Shown here piece by piece: positions 7,909 to 16,518 of a stretch of DNA of 64,000 nucleotides. The position numbers were made by a program, and so were the translations under genes. Below the pieces are notes generated by a model. The model ran no database searches. It saw only the letters and a list, made by a program, of their open reading frames with translations, and was not told where the DNA came from. Location of the stretch: positions 3,100,001 to 3,164,000 of the forward strand of contig NZ_CP102604.1 in the NCBI RefSeq assembly GCF_024707505.1. The letters run 5' to 3'. The first letter of the stretch is position 1, and each line of letters opens with the position of its first letter. This stretch comes from Pantoea sp. SOD02 (GTDB lineage: Bacteria; Pseudomonadota; Gammaproteobacteria; Enterobacterales; Enterobacteriaceae).

Positions 7909-8865
7909 ATTTTCTGGGAGTGACTAGACCGCGCCACCAGAGGTAACGCGGAAAAACGCAACATTATCCTGGCTGCACTGTTTATGGTTTTGGCAAACCG
8001 TTGCGACTGGCAGCTGTTTCTGAAAGTCACCGGACCCGGCAGCAACGGCAAAAGCATTATGGCGGAAATCGCCACCATGCTGGCCTGTGCGGACAACGCC
8101 GTGTCAGCCTCCATCGAAACGTTGGAATCATCCCGTGAGCACGCGGCGGTGATTGGCTACTCGCTTATAAGGCTGCCCGACCAAAAGAAATGGAGCGGCG
8201 ACGGCGCTGGCCTGAAGGCCATTACCGTGGGCGATGCGGTGTCAGTCGATCCGAAATACCGGGATGCCTACTCAACGCATATCCCGGCGGTGATACTGGC
8301 AGTGAATAACAATCCGATGCGCTTCACTGACCGCAGCGGCGGAGTATCACGCCGCCGGGTAATCCTGCACTTTCCTGAGATTATCCCACCAAACGAACGC
8401 GATCCCCAGCTGAAGGAAAAAATCAGCGGCGAGCTGGCCGTTATCTTACGTCAGCTGATGCAACAGTTCAGCCAGCCACAGGACGCCAGAGTATTGCTTA
8501 GGTCACAGCAGAACTCAGATGAAGCCATGCGCATCAAGTGCGACGCCGATCCAATGGTGGATTTCTGCGGCTACCTGTTCACCACACCGGAACCGAATGG
8601 GCTCTATATGGGAAATGCCAGCATCAGGCCGCTCCAGCCTTAGCGCTACCTCTACCACGCTTATCTGGCCTACATGGAGGCCAACGGTTACAAGAACCCA
8701 CTCAGCATGAAGATGTTCGGCCTGTCACTTGAGAGCATCATGAGGGAGTAAGGGCATCACTACCTGAAGCGGCGCACAAAATCAGGAATGCAAACCAACC
8801 TCGATCTCACAGAAGAAAGCAGCAGCGACTGGTTGCCGAAGTGCGATGATCCCACAGCAGCATGA
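7909..8865 (+). pseudogene. Remnant of P4-type phage alpha replication protein (primase/helicase C-terminal half)
   Basis: The translated frame matches the C-terminal helicase domain of satellite-phage P4 alpha protein. It has Walker A GPGSNGKS, LPDQKKWSGDGAGLKAIT, VNNNPMRFTDRSGGVSRRRV with the arginine-finger region, and the C-terminal DWLPKCDDPTAA. The N-terminal primase half is missing. Damage in the preserved part includes an extra G near 7914-7917 (CTGGGAG for an expected CTGGAG), an in-frame TGA at 7921, TAG at 8641 and TAA at 8749, after which homology continues in the same frame to the TGA at 8863. The longest intact piece (7984-8643) still covers the ATPase core but lacks a plausible start. 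It is most likely dead. Confidence 0.88.
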
Positions 8866-8874
8866 CTAACCAGA

Positions 8875-8896
8875 ACCGGCGAAAGCCGGTTTTTTT
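8875..8896 (+). terminator. Rho-independent terminator after the alpha remnant
   Basis: ACCGGC, a GAAA loop, GCCGGT, then a T tract. It lies 10 bases after the ancestral stop codon of the phage gene. Confidence 0.85.
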
Positions 8897-9066
8897 ACGA
8901 CCATACTTCACCAGCGGTGAAACATAACTCTCAATATTCACAGACCATTCACCATCTAATGCATTGTTATTATTTGCAAAAGACACAAGGTGAACAGTGT
9001 GAAGGATAAATTTAAAAAACTTTTTTCACGTAATATTAAATGATGATTTTCGTAGAAGGGATTTAA

Positions 9067-9759
9067 ATGGAAGCAACAAAAAAATTCATCTTAGATGGTT
9101 TAGCGGACTTTGGTTTAAGCGATCTACCAGGAAGGCCTTACGACAGTGCGTTCGAACTTTTAGCATCCCCTCCAGTTAGAAAGCGCGTGATAATGATGGG
9201 ATTCAATGGCTCCCTCGCAAACGCTCACATCACCAACGCGCAATCCATTGAGAAAGATTTCGAGTCCCCCACCATCTCTAATGTTCAGAACGGAATCGAG
9301 GGTGCCTGGGGAATAACTCACCTCGCGAAGCGGTTGCAACAAATCCCTGTAGGGCTTGGTTATGATTGGCAGGATGTCGTTTACACTAATGCTATTATGA
9401 TGTGCTCCCAAAATGCAGCATCCATACAAAAGGAAGCATTGAAGCAGAATCTATCCGTTGAGCAACTGGTGAAAAACTCAATGGGCTTCTTCGAGAATGT
9501 AACGCTACAGCTTTGCAACCCAGAGGTGATTATCGCTTATAGCAATGGGCTGACCTCACTGTCCGCCGCCAGTTTGTTGCTCAAATATTTTGGAGAGGCA
9601 GGTACGTTGAAGTATTCCCATCCTAAAGGGTATTACACCACATACGCCTTTTATGCTAAATTCCACACCCACCGGGTTCCGGTTGTGTGCGTGCGGCATA
9701 TGTCGAGGTTTAAACCTCATGAAGAGTATATTAAATCAGCTATTTCGCTGATGAGATAA
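9067..9759 (+). CDS. Hypothetical protein with possible uracil-DNA-glycosylase-like fold
   Basis: The 230-residue protein has no family that I recognise with certainty. Its motif order resembles the UDG superfamily: an early strand ending in G-F-N-G (VIMMGFNGSLAN, about 41-52), a middle strand VVYTNAIMM (about 103-111), a buried strand PEVIIAYSNG (about 152-161), and a C-terminal strand VPVVCVRHMSRF with the histidine where UDGs carry their H-P-S motif. The usual catalytic signatures are not exact, so this is a weak structural guess. AAGGGA precedes the ATG. The gene sits alone between the phage terminator and the ssrA scar, a frequent cargo position at an island end. Confidence 0.45.
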   Translation: MEATKKFILDGLADFGLSDLPGRPYDSAFELLASPPVRKRVIMMGFNGSLANAHITNAQSIEKDFESPTISNVQNGIEGAWGITHLAKRLQQIPVGLGYDWQDVVYTNAIMMCSQNAASIQKEALKQNLSVEQLVKNSMGFFENVTLQLCNPEVIIAYSNGLTSLSAASLLLKYFGEAGTLKYSHPKGYYTTYAFYAKFHTHRVPVVCVRHMSRFKPHEEYIKSAISLMR

Positions 9760-9875
9760 GATGGCCCAATTTCGAGTTTTGACCTGTTACTTTCCTGAAT
9801 TGGTATACGTTTAGGTATACGACGGAAACTTGAATTGAATAAAACATTTTATTTTCATAAGGTTATTTTGCTTTT

Positions 9876-9976
9876 TCAGACTCCGCCAGCCCACCAAAAT
9901 TCTCCATCGATGATTACCAGAGTCATTCGATGAAGTCCTAAGAGCCCGTATGGCGCAAGCCTTACGGGCTTTTTTG
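9876..9976 (+). other. Attachment-site scar: duplicated 3' end of ssrA (tmRNA) with its terminator
   Basis: The string CCACCAAAATTCTCCATC, followed by GATTACCAGAGTCATTCGAT and GAAGTCCTAAGAGCCCG, is the sequence found at and just after the tmRNA 3' CCA in E. coli. Only the last bases of the tmRNA acceptor/T-arm (about 9880-9895, slightly divergent) remain, so this is not a functional gene. The tmRNA terminator (AGAGCCCG, loop, CGGGCTTTTTT) is retained at about 9937-9976. This marks the right end of an ssrA-integrated island. The intact ssrA and the integrase must lie to the left, outside the window. Confidence 0.8.
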
Positions 9977-10003
9977 TATCTGGACTCTTTCAAGGCGACT
10001 CGC

Positions 10004-10858
10004 ATGAAAATCCCAAACCGACTCCAGCCTCTCGTCGATGATGGCCTGGTAGATGAAGTACTACAGAGACTAAGAAGCGGCAAAGAAGCTGACGTTTATA
10101 CCGTGTTAACGGGCGGCAAAATCCAATGTGCCAAAGTGTACAAGGACGCCACGCAACGAAGTTTTAAGCAGGCCGTGCATTATCAGGAAGGACGTAAAGT
10201 CCGTAACAGCCGCAATTCACGTGCGATGCAAAAAGGGTCGAAATTCGGGCGTAAGCAGCAAGAAGAGACCTGGCAAAGCGCCGAAGTTGATGCGTTATTC
10301 CGCCTGGCAAATGCCGGCGTACGCGTCCCGCAGCCCTACATTTGCATCGACGGCGTATTGTTGATGGAGCTGGTCACAGATGCAGAAGGCTTGGTTGCGC
10401 CACGCCTGAGCGATGTGTTCCTCTCCGAAGAGAACGCAATGAAAGATTTCGATACGATGATCCGCAATATCGTGCGCATGCTGTGCGCCGGTATTGTTCA
10501 TGGCGATCTGTCGGAATTCAACGTGCTGCAGGATGCCAACGGACCGGTCATTATCGACTTGCCGCAAGCTGTCGATGCCGCCGCAAACAACCATGCGGAA
10601 TCAATGTTTGAGCGCGATGTGAATAACATCACCGCCTATTACGGGCAATACGCTCCGCAGATTTTGCAAACGCGCTATGCGAAAGAGATCTGGCAGTTAT
10701 ATGAAGACGGAAAGCTGACGCCAGAAACGCCGCTTACCGGTCTCTTCGTAGAAGAGTTGCATGAAGTGGATATGAATTCTCTGATGGATGAGATCATCGC
10801 CGCCGAAGATGAGTTCTACGATCGTCAGCGCGCCGCTAAAGAACGCGATGAAGAGTAG
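10004..10858 (+). CDS. RIO1-like serine protein kinase
   Basis: The 284-residue protein has RIO-kinase features. They are a nucleotide-binding loop SGKEADVYTVLTGG with the lysine in CAKVYK, the catalytic loop IVHGDLSEFNVL (RIO-type H-G-D-L-S-x-x-N), and the metal-binding D-L-P-Q (IIDLPQAVD) in place of the DFG motif of ordinary kinases. The substrate is unknown in bacteria. The ATG at 10004 with an AAGG site is chosen over an earlier in-frame ATG at 9950, which lies inside the ssrA terminator. Its 3' end overlaps that of the convergent LysR gene by 34 bp. It is the first core gene to the right of the island. Confidence 0.85.
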   Translation: MKIPNRLQPLVDDGLVDEVLQRLRSGKEADVYTVLTGGKIQCAKVYKDATQRSFKQAVHYQEGRKVRNSRNSRAMQKGSKFGRKQQEETWQSAEVDALFRLANAGVRVPQPYICIDGVLLMELVTDAEGLVAPRLSDVFLSEENAMKDFDTMIRNIVRMLCAGIVHGDLSEFNVLQDANGPVIIDLPQAVDAAANNHAESMFERDVNNITAYYGQYAPQILQTRYAKEIWQLYEDGKLTPETPLTGLFVEELHEVDMNSLMDEIIAAEDEFYDRQRAAKERDEE

Positions 10859-11742
10859 ATGCGGCTCCACAGCTCGGGCAGGCTGGCAATAAACGCTTCG
10901 GCTATCGCATGTTTATTGCCCCCCGGATTCCATAACGTTACCAGCGTAACATTCAATCCCTGATTGCCAACTTCGGTGGGCAATAGTTGCACATTGCGCC
11001 ACTGCTGAGCCTGAAAATGCATCGGCAGGAATCCCCAACCCGCACCACTTTCCAGCAAATGTTGCAGGATGGCGCGATCGTTAACGAACAGGGATTTGCC
11101 AGAAATTTGCAGGCGTCGGCTAATCTGTTCATCGTGGTGTGGATGCATAACCAACTGCGGAATCAGTGACAGATTGAGCAGCGTCACCGGCCGCGGCTGA
11201 TCGCGAAACAGCGTGCGGGCGGCGAAAAAATTAAGTTCGATGGTGCCCAGCGCCTGCCATTCCATCTCATTTCCCAGCGTACGATGTTGCGCCTGGCAGA
11301 TAGCAACATGCGCCGTCCCATTTTTGAGCGCCGCTTCAGCCTCTTCACGCGTAGCGCTCCATGCGTTAAAACGGATGTTCTTCTCAGCCATGTATTCAAT
11401 TACAGCGTGAAGAAAAGCGTGCGGAACGAAAGGATCGTAAACCAGCACCAGTTCCTGCTCGACGGCAACAGGCAATGCACGCGCGTAGGATTCAAATGCC
11501 TGCGCCTGACGCAGAAAAAGATGCGCCTGACGATGCAGCTGTTGGCCTTTCTCATTCAGCAGCAACCTGCGCCCTTCCCGTAAGAAAAGCGTGTAACCCA
11601 ACGCATCTTCAAGATAATCCAGCAAGTCACGCACCGTGGTGCGATCCTTCCCCAGCAACAGGGCAGCTTTCGAGACGCTGCCGGTTTCAGCAATCGTGGC
11701 AAAGGCTTCAATTTGCGAAAAAGAGTAGCGCAACGCGGTCAT
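10825..11742 (-). CDS. LysR-family transcriptional regulator
   Basis: The 305-residue protein has an N-terminal winged helix-turn-helix (residues about 3-62: FSQIEAFATIAETGSVSKAA then a recognition helix and the wing LFLREGRRLLLNEKG) and a LysR-type substrate-binding domain. The start at 11742 is preferred over an ATG at 11754, because GGAG lies six bases before the former. It is divergent from the serine hydrolase gene at 11849 (106 bp apart), its likely target. The ligand is unknown. Confidence 0.85.
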   Translation of the reverse strand: MTALRYSFSQIEAFATIAETGSVSKAALLLGKDRTTVRDLLDYLEDALGYTLFLREGRRLLLNEKGQQLHRQAHLFLRQAQAFESYARALPVAVEQELVLVYDPFVPHAFLHAVIEYMAEKNIRFNAWSATREEAEAALKNGTAHVAICQAQHRTLGNEMEWQALGTIELNFFAARTLFRDQPRPVTLLNLSLIPQLVMHPHHDEQISRRLQISGKSLFVNDRAILQHLLESGAGWGFLPMHFQAQQWRNVQLLPTEVGNQGLNVTLVTLWNPGGNKHAIAEAFIASLPELWSRIYSSSRSLAAR

Positions 11743-11848
11743 AGCAGACTCCATAATTTAGAGGGTTTTTCCCCCATTGAGTGATTTTATCAGGGGATTA
11801 ACCATTCATATACTGTTGCTTATTCACTCCTCACGCGCAGAGAAAAAA

Positions 11849-13168
11849 ATGCATAAACGTCTTTTACAACCGATCCTGTTGGCTGCATCGTTAAGCGCGA
11901 TCGCCCTTTCCTTCTCCTCGCACTCCTTAGCGACGGAAACACAGAATTGCGGTGGCGTAATGCTGCAATCTTGCCCGCAGCCTTTTGATAAAAAGCTGCC
12001 GAATCCGCATCAGATGCTGAGCTGGAGCCAGGCCGATCGCGTGGTGGGATTCCGCAATGATTACCGCAACTACGCGGGCGATGTATTTCATCATGGCGAT
12101 TCAACGCCATTGAAAGCCGCCAGCAAGCCGCTGACCGATGCTTCTTACACCTTTAACGGCGAACGCTATTCATTGTCCGATTACCTGAAACGGGAAAATG
12201 TCAGCGGCATGCTGGTGCTAAAGAACGGGAAAATTGCCTATAAATATCTCGGCGAAGGCAACACCGACCAGACATTATGGACGTCTCGTTCAGTGGGCAA
12301 ATCGGTCGTTTCCACGCTGGTAGGCATTGCTATCAAGCAAGGTAAAATCCATTCACTTGACGATCGGGTGACGGATTACGAACCAGAACTCAAAGGCACC
12401 GCCTGGGATGGCGTCACGCTGAAACAATTGATCCAGCACACTTCCGGTGTCGCCTGGAACGAGGATTACACCAATCCCAACTCTGACTTTGCACATCTGA
12501 CGCAGTGTGAAGCGCGCCCTGGCACCTACGATTGCGTGCGCAATATCATCAAACAGCTGCATCGAGCACATCCGGCGGGAGAATTCTGGTCGTACTCATC
12601 TGGCGGTGCATGGTTGCTCGGCGATGTGCTGGAGAAAGCCACCGGCATGTCAATAGCCTCCTGGCTGGAGCAATCCATCTGGAAGCCTTACGGCATGGCC
12701 AGCGATGGCGTATGGCATGCCTACACCAAAGGCCAGCACGACGTGGGCGCGCATGGCTTTAATGCCACGCTGGAAGATTGGGGCCGCTTCGGTTTGTTCA
12801 TCATGAATGATGGTCGTTTGCCAAATGGTCAGCAGATGTTGCCCGATAACTGGCTGAATGATGCATCCAACTGGACGCAGGCGCGCAACTCGGTATCCGC
12901 CGCTCATCCTGAAGGCACTTATGGCTATCAATGGTGGAACAACGCGGTTGCTGCCAATGCGCAACATGTCGCTCCAACCGCCGATAAATCGTTGAAAAAT
13001 TCCCTATGGGCGCTAGGAATTTATGGTCAGGTGATTATGGTGAACCGTGCTGAAAATCTGGTGATCGTGCAATGGTCAACCTGGCCGGAAGCGGAACCTA
13101 AGATGAATGCTCAGCCACTTGAAGCGGCGTTAATGTATAGCGCGATTGCGCAGCAGCTGGCAGATTAA
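11849..13168 (+). CDS. Secreted serine hydrolase of the class C beta-lactamase family
   Basis: The 439-residue protein begins with a signal peptide (KR, hydrophobic stretch, cleavage probably near SLATE). It then has the penicillin-binding fold of PF00144-type proteins: nucleophile motif S-V-G-K (S148, K151), Y-S-S at 249-251 in place of Y-x-N, and a C-terminal strand region VNRAENLVIVQWSTW. Such enzymes include esterases, peptidases and AmpC-like lactamases. It is longer than AmpC and closer to 6-aminohexanoate-dimer-hydrolase-type members, so resistance should not be assumed. Its start was placed at the methionine that opens the signal peptide, which follows AGAG. A GCCACC/GGTGGC hairpin follows at 13179-13195. 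Confidence 0.82.
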   Translation: MHKRLLQPILLAASLSAIALSFSSHSLATETQNCGGVMLQSCPQPFDKKLPNPHQMLSWSQADRVVGFRNDYRNYAGDVFHHGDSTPLKAASKPLTDASYTFNGERYSLSDYLKRENVSGMLVLKNGKIAYKYLGEGNTDQTLWTSRSVGKSVVSTLVGIAIKQGKIHSLDDRVTDYEPELKGTAWDGVTLKQLIQHTSGVAWNEDYTNPNSDFAHLTQCEARPGTYDCVRNIIKQLHRAHPAGEFWSYSSGGAWLLGDVLEKATGMSIASWLEQSIWKPYGMASDGVWHAYTKGQHDVGAHGFNATLEDWGRFGLFIMNDGRLPNGQQMLPDNWLNDASNWTQARNSVSAAHPEGTYGYQWWNNAVAANAQHVAPTADKSLKNSLWALGIYGQVIMVNRAENLVIVQWSTWPEAEPKMNAQPLEAALMYSAIAQQLAD

Positions 13169-13351
13169 TGCTGCGGGGGCCACCGTTAAGGTGGCTCTCA
13201 TCTCTTCCTGCAACAACCTAAAATGCTATCTGGTGTCGATTTAACCAACGAAACTAGACCTTTTTCATTCCTGGTTTATTCTTAAATCTTTCCATCCCGG
13301 CCTATGCCAGGATGAATACCTGAGACGACATATTTCATGAAAGAGGGAATT

Positions 13352-13708
13352 ATGAAAAAGACCATTATTGCACTGTCAGCCATTCTGATGGCTTCTTCGG
13401 CTTTTGCCGCGACCACACATGCAACTGATGAGACTGTCGCTAACGCGCAGGCCGGTGCTAACACCGCTAAAGAAAAACTGCATCAGGCGCAGAACGAAGG
13501 TAAAGAGCAGCAACTCAAAGCCAAGCATGCCGCTGAAGGTAAAAGCGACAGCATGACCAGCAAAGCCAGCGAAGGTACGCAGAAAGCCTGGAACAAAACC
13601 AAAGAAGGTTCTGAGAAAGGTTGGGATGCCACCAAAGAAGGCACGCAGAAAGGCTGGAATAAAACCAAAGAAGGTGCCAGCGATCTGAAGAAGAAAGTGA
13701 CTGAATAA
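13352..13708 (+). CDS. Periplasmic LEA-like protein with 11-residue repeats
   Basis: The 118-residue protein has a clear signal peptide (MKKTIIALSAILMASSAFA, cleaved before ATTH). The mature part is almost entirely hydrophilic, rich in Lys, Glu, Gly and Ala. Three consecutive 11-residue units of the form T/S-Q/E-K-x-W-N/D-x-T-K-E-G are visible near residues 76-108. This 11-mer periodicity is like group-3 LEA proteins, which protect against desiccation or osmotic stress, but the resemblance is compositional. The start is the ATG after GAGGGAATT. An in-frame ATG at 13337 has no ribosome site. No neighbours on this strand. Confidence 0.75.
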   Translation: MKKTIIALSAILMASSAFAATTHATDETVANAQAGANTAKEKLHQAQNEGKEQQLKAKHAAEGKSDSMTSKASEGTQKAWNKTKEGSEKGWDATKEGTQKGWNKTKEGASDLKKKVTE

Positions 13709-13730
13709 ACTATTAAAGTAGTTAATTATG

Positions 13731-13763
13731 TAAAAGGCTGTGAATTCAGCCTTTTACTTTTAA
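13731..13763. terminator. Terminator between the LEA-like gene and the STAND gene
   Basis: TAAAAGGCTG, loop TGAATT, CAGCCTTTTA followed by CTTTT. The A and T flanks make it usable from both directions, which suits the convergent genes on either side. Confidence 0.75.
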
Positions 13764-13776
13764 AGACAACATCTAG

Positions 13777-16518
13777 CTATAATTTATCTAACGAAAAATT
13801 GCGATACCGCATTAATGCATAGACATATCGTAATATTGTATCTAATTTCCAAGTACGCCCTAATTCTTCTGCAAGCGTTGTACCCAACGTCTTTTTATCA
13901 TCCTCACCAAATTTGTTTACATAAGAATTAAGGATCTTCATTGCTGGTGAATCCGAAACTAAGCGAGCCAGTACGCGTTCAACACTGCTGTGTTGTAACA
14001 TTGAATCGACTTTAGGATTGATAATAACCTGATCATCTTTTCTAAAGCAGAAACTTAATGCAACAAGGTCTTGAATAGCATTCCTATATTTATTTTCCTT
14101 AATGTAGTTATAATCCATGTTTTTATTGTCATATAAATACTTTGCTACCTCAGATGTTTTCTCAGGAGTTGTTGCTGCTAGGAAAAGAGACCCGCGTCTA
14201 TTTTTAACACCTCGTTTCTCTAAATCAACCACACCAAATGCAGGCGATGCCAGTTCGCCATCATATATAACAACTGACTGTCCTATTACAGAGACTAGGC
14301 CTGTATATTGCAACCATGCCAAAAAGCGAGAATTGTATCCCTTCGGATAACTTCCATCTTTATTAAGATATGTGTTTTTTATTACTTCCTCATATTGCTT
14401 TATATTAACCCTTTTTAAGTCAGCATCTTCAACATGCTCAAGAAGGTTTAGATATACACTATGACTGTTAAAATGCTCCCTTAAAAATTCAGGCAACGAA
14501 TTGATGCTATCTCTAGATAAAATATCACCCTTAGCGTTTCTGTCGATCAATACAAAGTACTGCAAATCCATAATAACATTAGCGAGAGTTCCCCTTGTGT
14601 AATTCAGTCGTTTTTGCAAAGCATCCACGCTAATTTTTTTGAATAAGTTTATTACATTTAATATTGATGATATCATCTTTGGCGAGTTTGACGGCATATA
14701 CGACCAAGGTATTACTGGTAACGCATTACCTTTTAAATAATCTCTAAAAACATCCCAGTAAACTGATAACTTTTCGCCTGTTTTTATTATCATCCTATCT
14801 GATATCAAATTTAAAACCGTATCACTACCAAAATCTTTAGTTGTTTCATACTGGCTAACTGGTGAATTCTTAGCTACAAATCTAAGACAAGCATTTTGTT
14901 TTTCAGGCCTATCCAAATCTTCATCAAATAAATTAGATATTTGAAGTTGACTCACTAACATCTGATCTTGAGATATACCACCCTTCAGTTTTTTGAAAAC
15001 ATGAATGCACAATTTTTTCAACAGCCAAGGATATCCCTGAGCTTGCTGTATCAATCTGGTCCGCAATGGTTTTTTTAACTTAAATCCAGTAGTTAGTTCA
15101 AAGCCACTTATTAATTTCGAAGAATCTTTTAGTTCGAATTGCTCAAGTCTCTTTTCAACCCTATAATCTTTCAAATTATTCCACATGGAATATGCTGGGT
15201 TTTCATCTCCTAATGTAATACCAGTTCTCCAGGAAAAACCGACCACAATATTGCTTTGCAAAGCTGACACATCTAAACCAAATCTTTCAAATGCTTTAAA
15301 TAACCCAAAAAGTTCCTCTTTCATAAAAACTTCTTCAAATTGATCAAAGAAGATAGTCAAAACTTTTTCATTATCTTCTAAATACCTCATACACTCTTTG
15401 AAGCTTTCTGAGCTAGTAATATCAGCAATATTTTCAATAATAAATTCTTTATTATATTTTATGAAGCCTTCATTAATTGCCATATTGAATGCTTTAACAA
15501 CAGCTTCAGCCACAAACCTTCCGCCTCTTGCTGATCTAACATCTACTGATGCTAGAAAAAACTTATTTCTCCATTTTATATTTTTAAATCTTGATGAAAG
15601 CATTGCAATTAATGATGATTTACCATTCCCCGACCTGCCGACTAGTGAAAGAACTCGGCTTTTAAACTCTCCAATCCTAACACCATCTAGATAATCCCAT
15701 ATTTCTTTCTGAACGGTATCTCGGCCAACAAAATCCTTGGGCCTACAAGGTTTATAATCCATCAAATCATCAGCAAGTATAATATCGCTTACAATTTCCT
15801 TCTCATACGACTCAGATAGAATAATATTATTCTTTTTCAGCTCAGGTTGAGACAAATAAAAATAATCAGTAATTTCAAGCCCTTCAAAAAAACCTTGCTC
15901 CCTCATTATCTCACTTAACTTTGAGATTGATGGATGAGTTTTCATTTCATCTACTGCAAAAGGGACTAGACGTATAGGACTGCCGTTTTCAGATTCCTGA
16001 AGCAGCCAAGTCATTTCCACTTCAGGATGAACAAGAAGGGAAGCACTTGTATATTTTGCAGGGATTTTTTCAGATGGAAAATCTTCTACTTTTCCAGTTG
16101 CTAAAATTGACTTGAGAATTTCTTTCTTATCGAAAAAAGAATAATCAATTCTCTCATCCATTCTAAAGTCTTCAAGAGTTGATTGTGCATCTTTACCTAA
16201 GTCTGAAATAGAAAAAAGCGCTATCTTTTTGACTTTTGCTCTGAATGACTGAGAAAAAGCCAAGTCCACTATTGATGAGTCGATTTTTTGCTGCATGAAC
16301 TTACACTCTACATAAAGCTTCTCATTCGAAGGCGTATGCGTAGCTTGAATATCAATTTCCATTCCAGACTTTCTAACTTCCATTCCATCAATTCTGAAAG
16401 ATTGCCGACGTAAAATATCTGCGCAAAAACTTTCAAAAAACTTTCCTTTCATTGTAGAGGAGTAATTCTTGGGGACACATACAATTAAATCTTTGTTCAG
16501 TGGTAAGGGTCTACTCAT
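13777..16518 (-). CDS. Restriction-endonuclease/STAND NTPase fusion, candidate antiphage protein
   Basis: The 913-residue protein has two recognisable modules. The N-terminus (about 20-135) looks like a PD-(D/E)xK nuclease of the Mrr type: helix with G-K-F-F-E, then GMEIDIQ supplying D56, then YVECK supplying E71-x-K73. Next comes a STAND-type NTPase: FVGRD at 263-267, Walker A GRSGNGKS (294-301), and Walker B TIFFDQFEE (D392), the F-D-Q-F-E-E form common in bacterial STAND proteins. The C-terminal 400 residues appear to be winged-helix-like and are unassigned. TPR repeats as in known Avs proteins are not obvious. The ATG at 16518 follows GGAG; a GTG six bases upstream is less suitable. The gene is strongly AT-rich against flanking core genes, so recent acquisition is likely. 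Confidence 0.75.
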   Translation of the reverse strand: MSRPLPLNKDLIVCVPKNYSSTMKGKFFESFCADILRRQSFRIDGMEVRKSGMEIDIQATHTPSNEKLYVECKFMQQKIDSSIVDLAFSQSFRAKVKKIALFSISDLGKDAQSTLEDFRMDERIDYSFFDKKEILKSILATGKVEDFPSEKIPAKYTSASLLVHPEVEMTWLLQESENGSPIRLVPFAVDEMKTHPSISKLSEIMREQGFFEGLEITDYFYLSQPELKKNNIILSESYEKEIVSDIILADDLMDYKPCRPKDFVGRDTVQKEIWDYLDGVRIGEFKSRVLSLVGRSGNGKSSLIAMLSSRFKNIKWRNKFFLASVDVRSARGGRFVAEAVVKAFNMAINEGFIKYNKEFIIENIADITSSESFKECMRYLEDNEKVLTIFFDQFEEVFMKEELFGLFKAFERFGLDVSALQSNIVVGFSWRTGITLGDENPAYSMWNNLKDYRVEKRLEQFELKDSSKLISGFELTTGFKLKKPLRTRLIQQAQGYPWLLKKLCIHVFKKLKGGISQDQMLVSQLQISNLFDEDLDRPEKQNACLRFVAKNSPVSQYETTKDFGSDTVLNLISDRMIIKTGEKLSVYWDVFRDYLKGNALPVIPWSYMPSNSPKMISSILNVINLFKKISVDALQKRLNYTRGTLANVIMDLQYFVLIDRNAKGDILSRDSINSLPEFLREHFNSHSVYLNLLEHVEDADLKRVNIKQYEEVIKNTYLNKDGSYPKGYNSRFLAWLQYTGLVSVIGQSVVIYDGELASPAFGVVDLEKRGVKNRRGSLFLAATTPEKTSEVAKYLYDNKNMDYNYIKENKYRNAIQDLVALSFCFRKDDQVIINPKVDSMLQHSSVERVLARLVSDSPAMKILNSYVNKFGEDDKKTLGTTLAEELGRTWKLDTILRYVYALMRYRNFSLDKL

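Noticed and set aside
9876-9900. A functional tmRNA or tRNA gene
   Set aside because: Only the final acceptor/T-arm bases exist; the upstream sequence is unrelated AT-rich DNA, so no tRNA-like domain or tag-peptide frame is present.
11849-13168. Clinically relevant AmpC-type beta-lactamase
   Set aside because: The SxxK motif is present but the Y-x-N motif reads Y-S-S and the length and C-terminus fit a wider serine hydrolase family; resistance is not supported.
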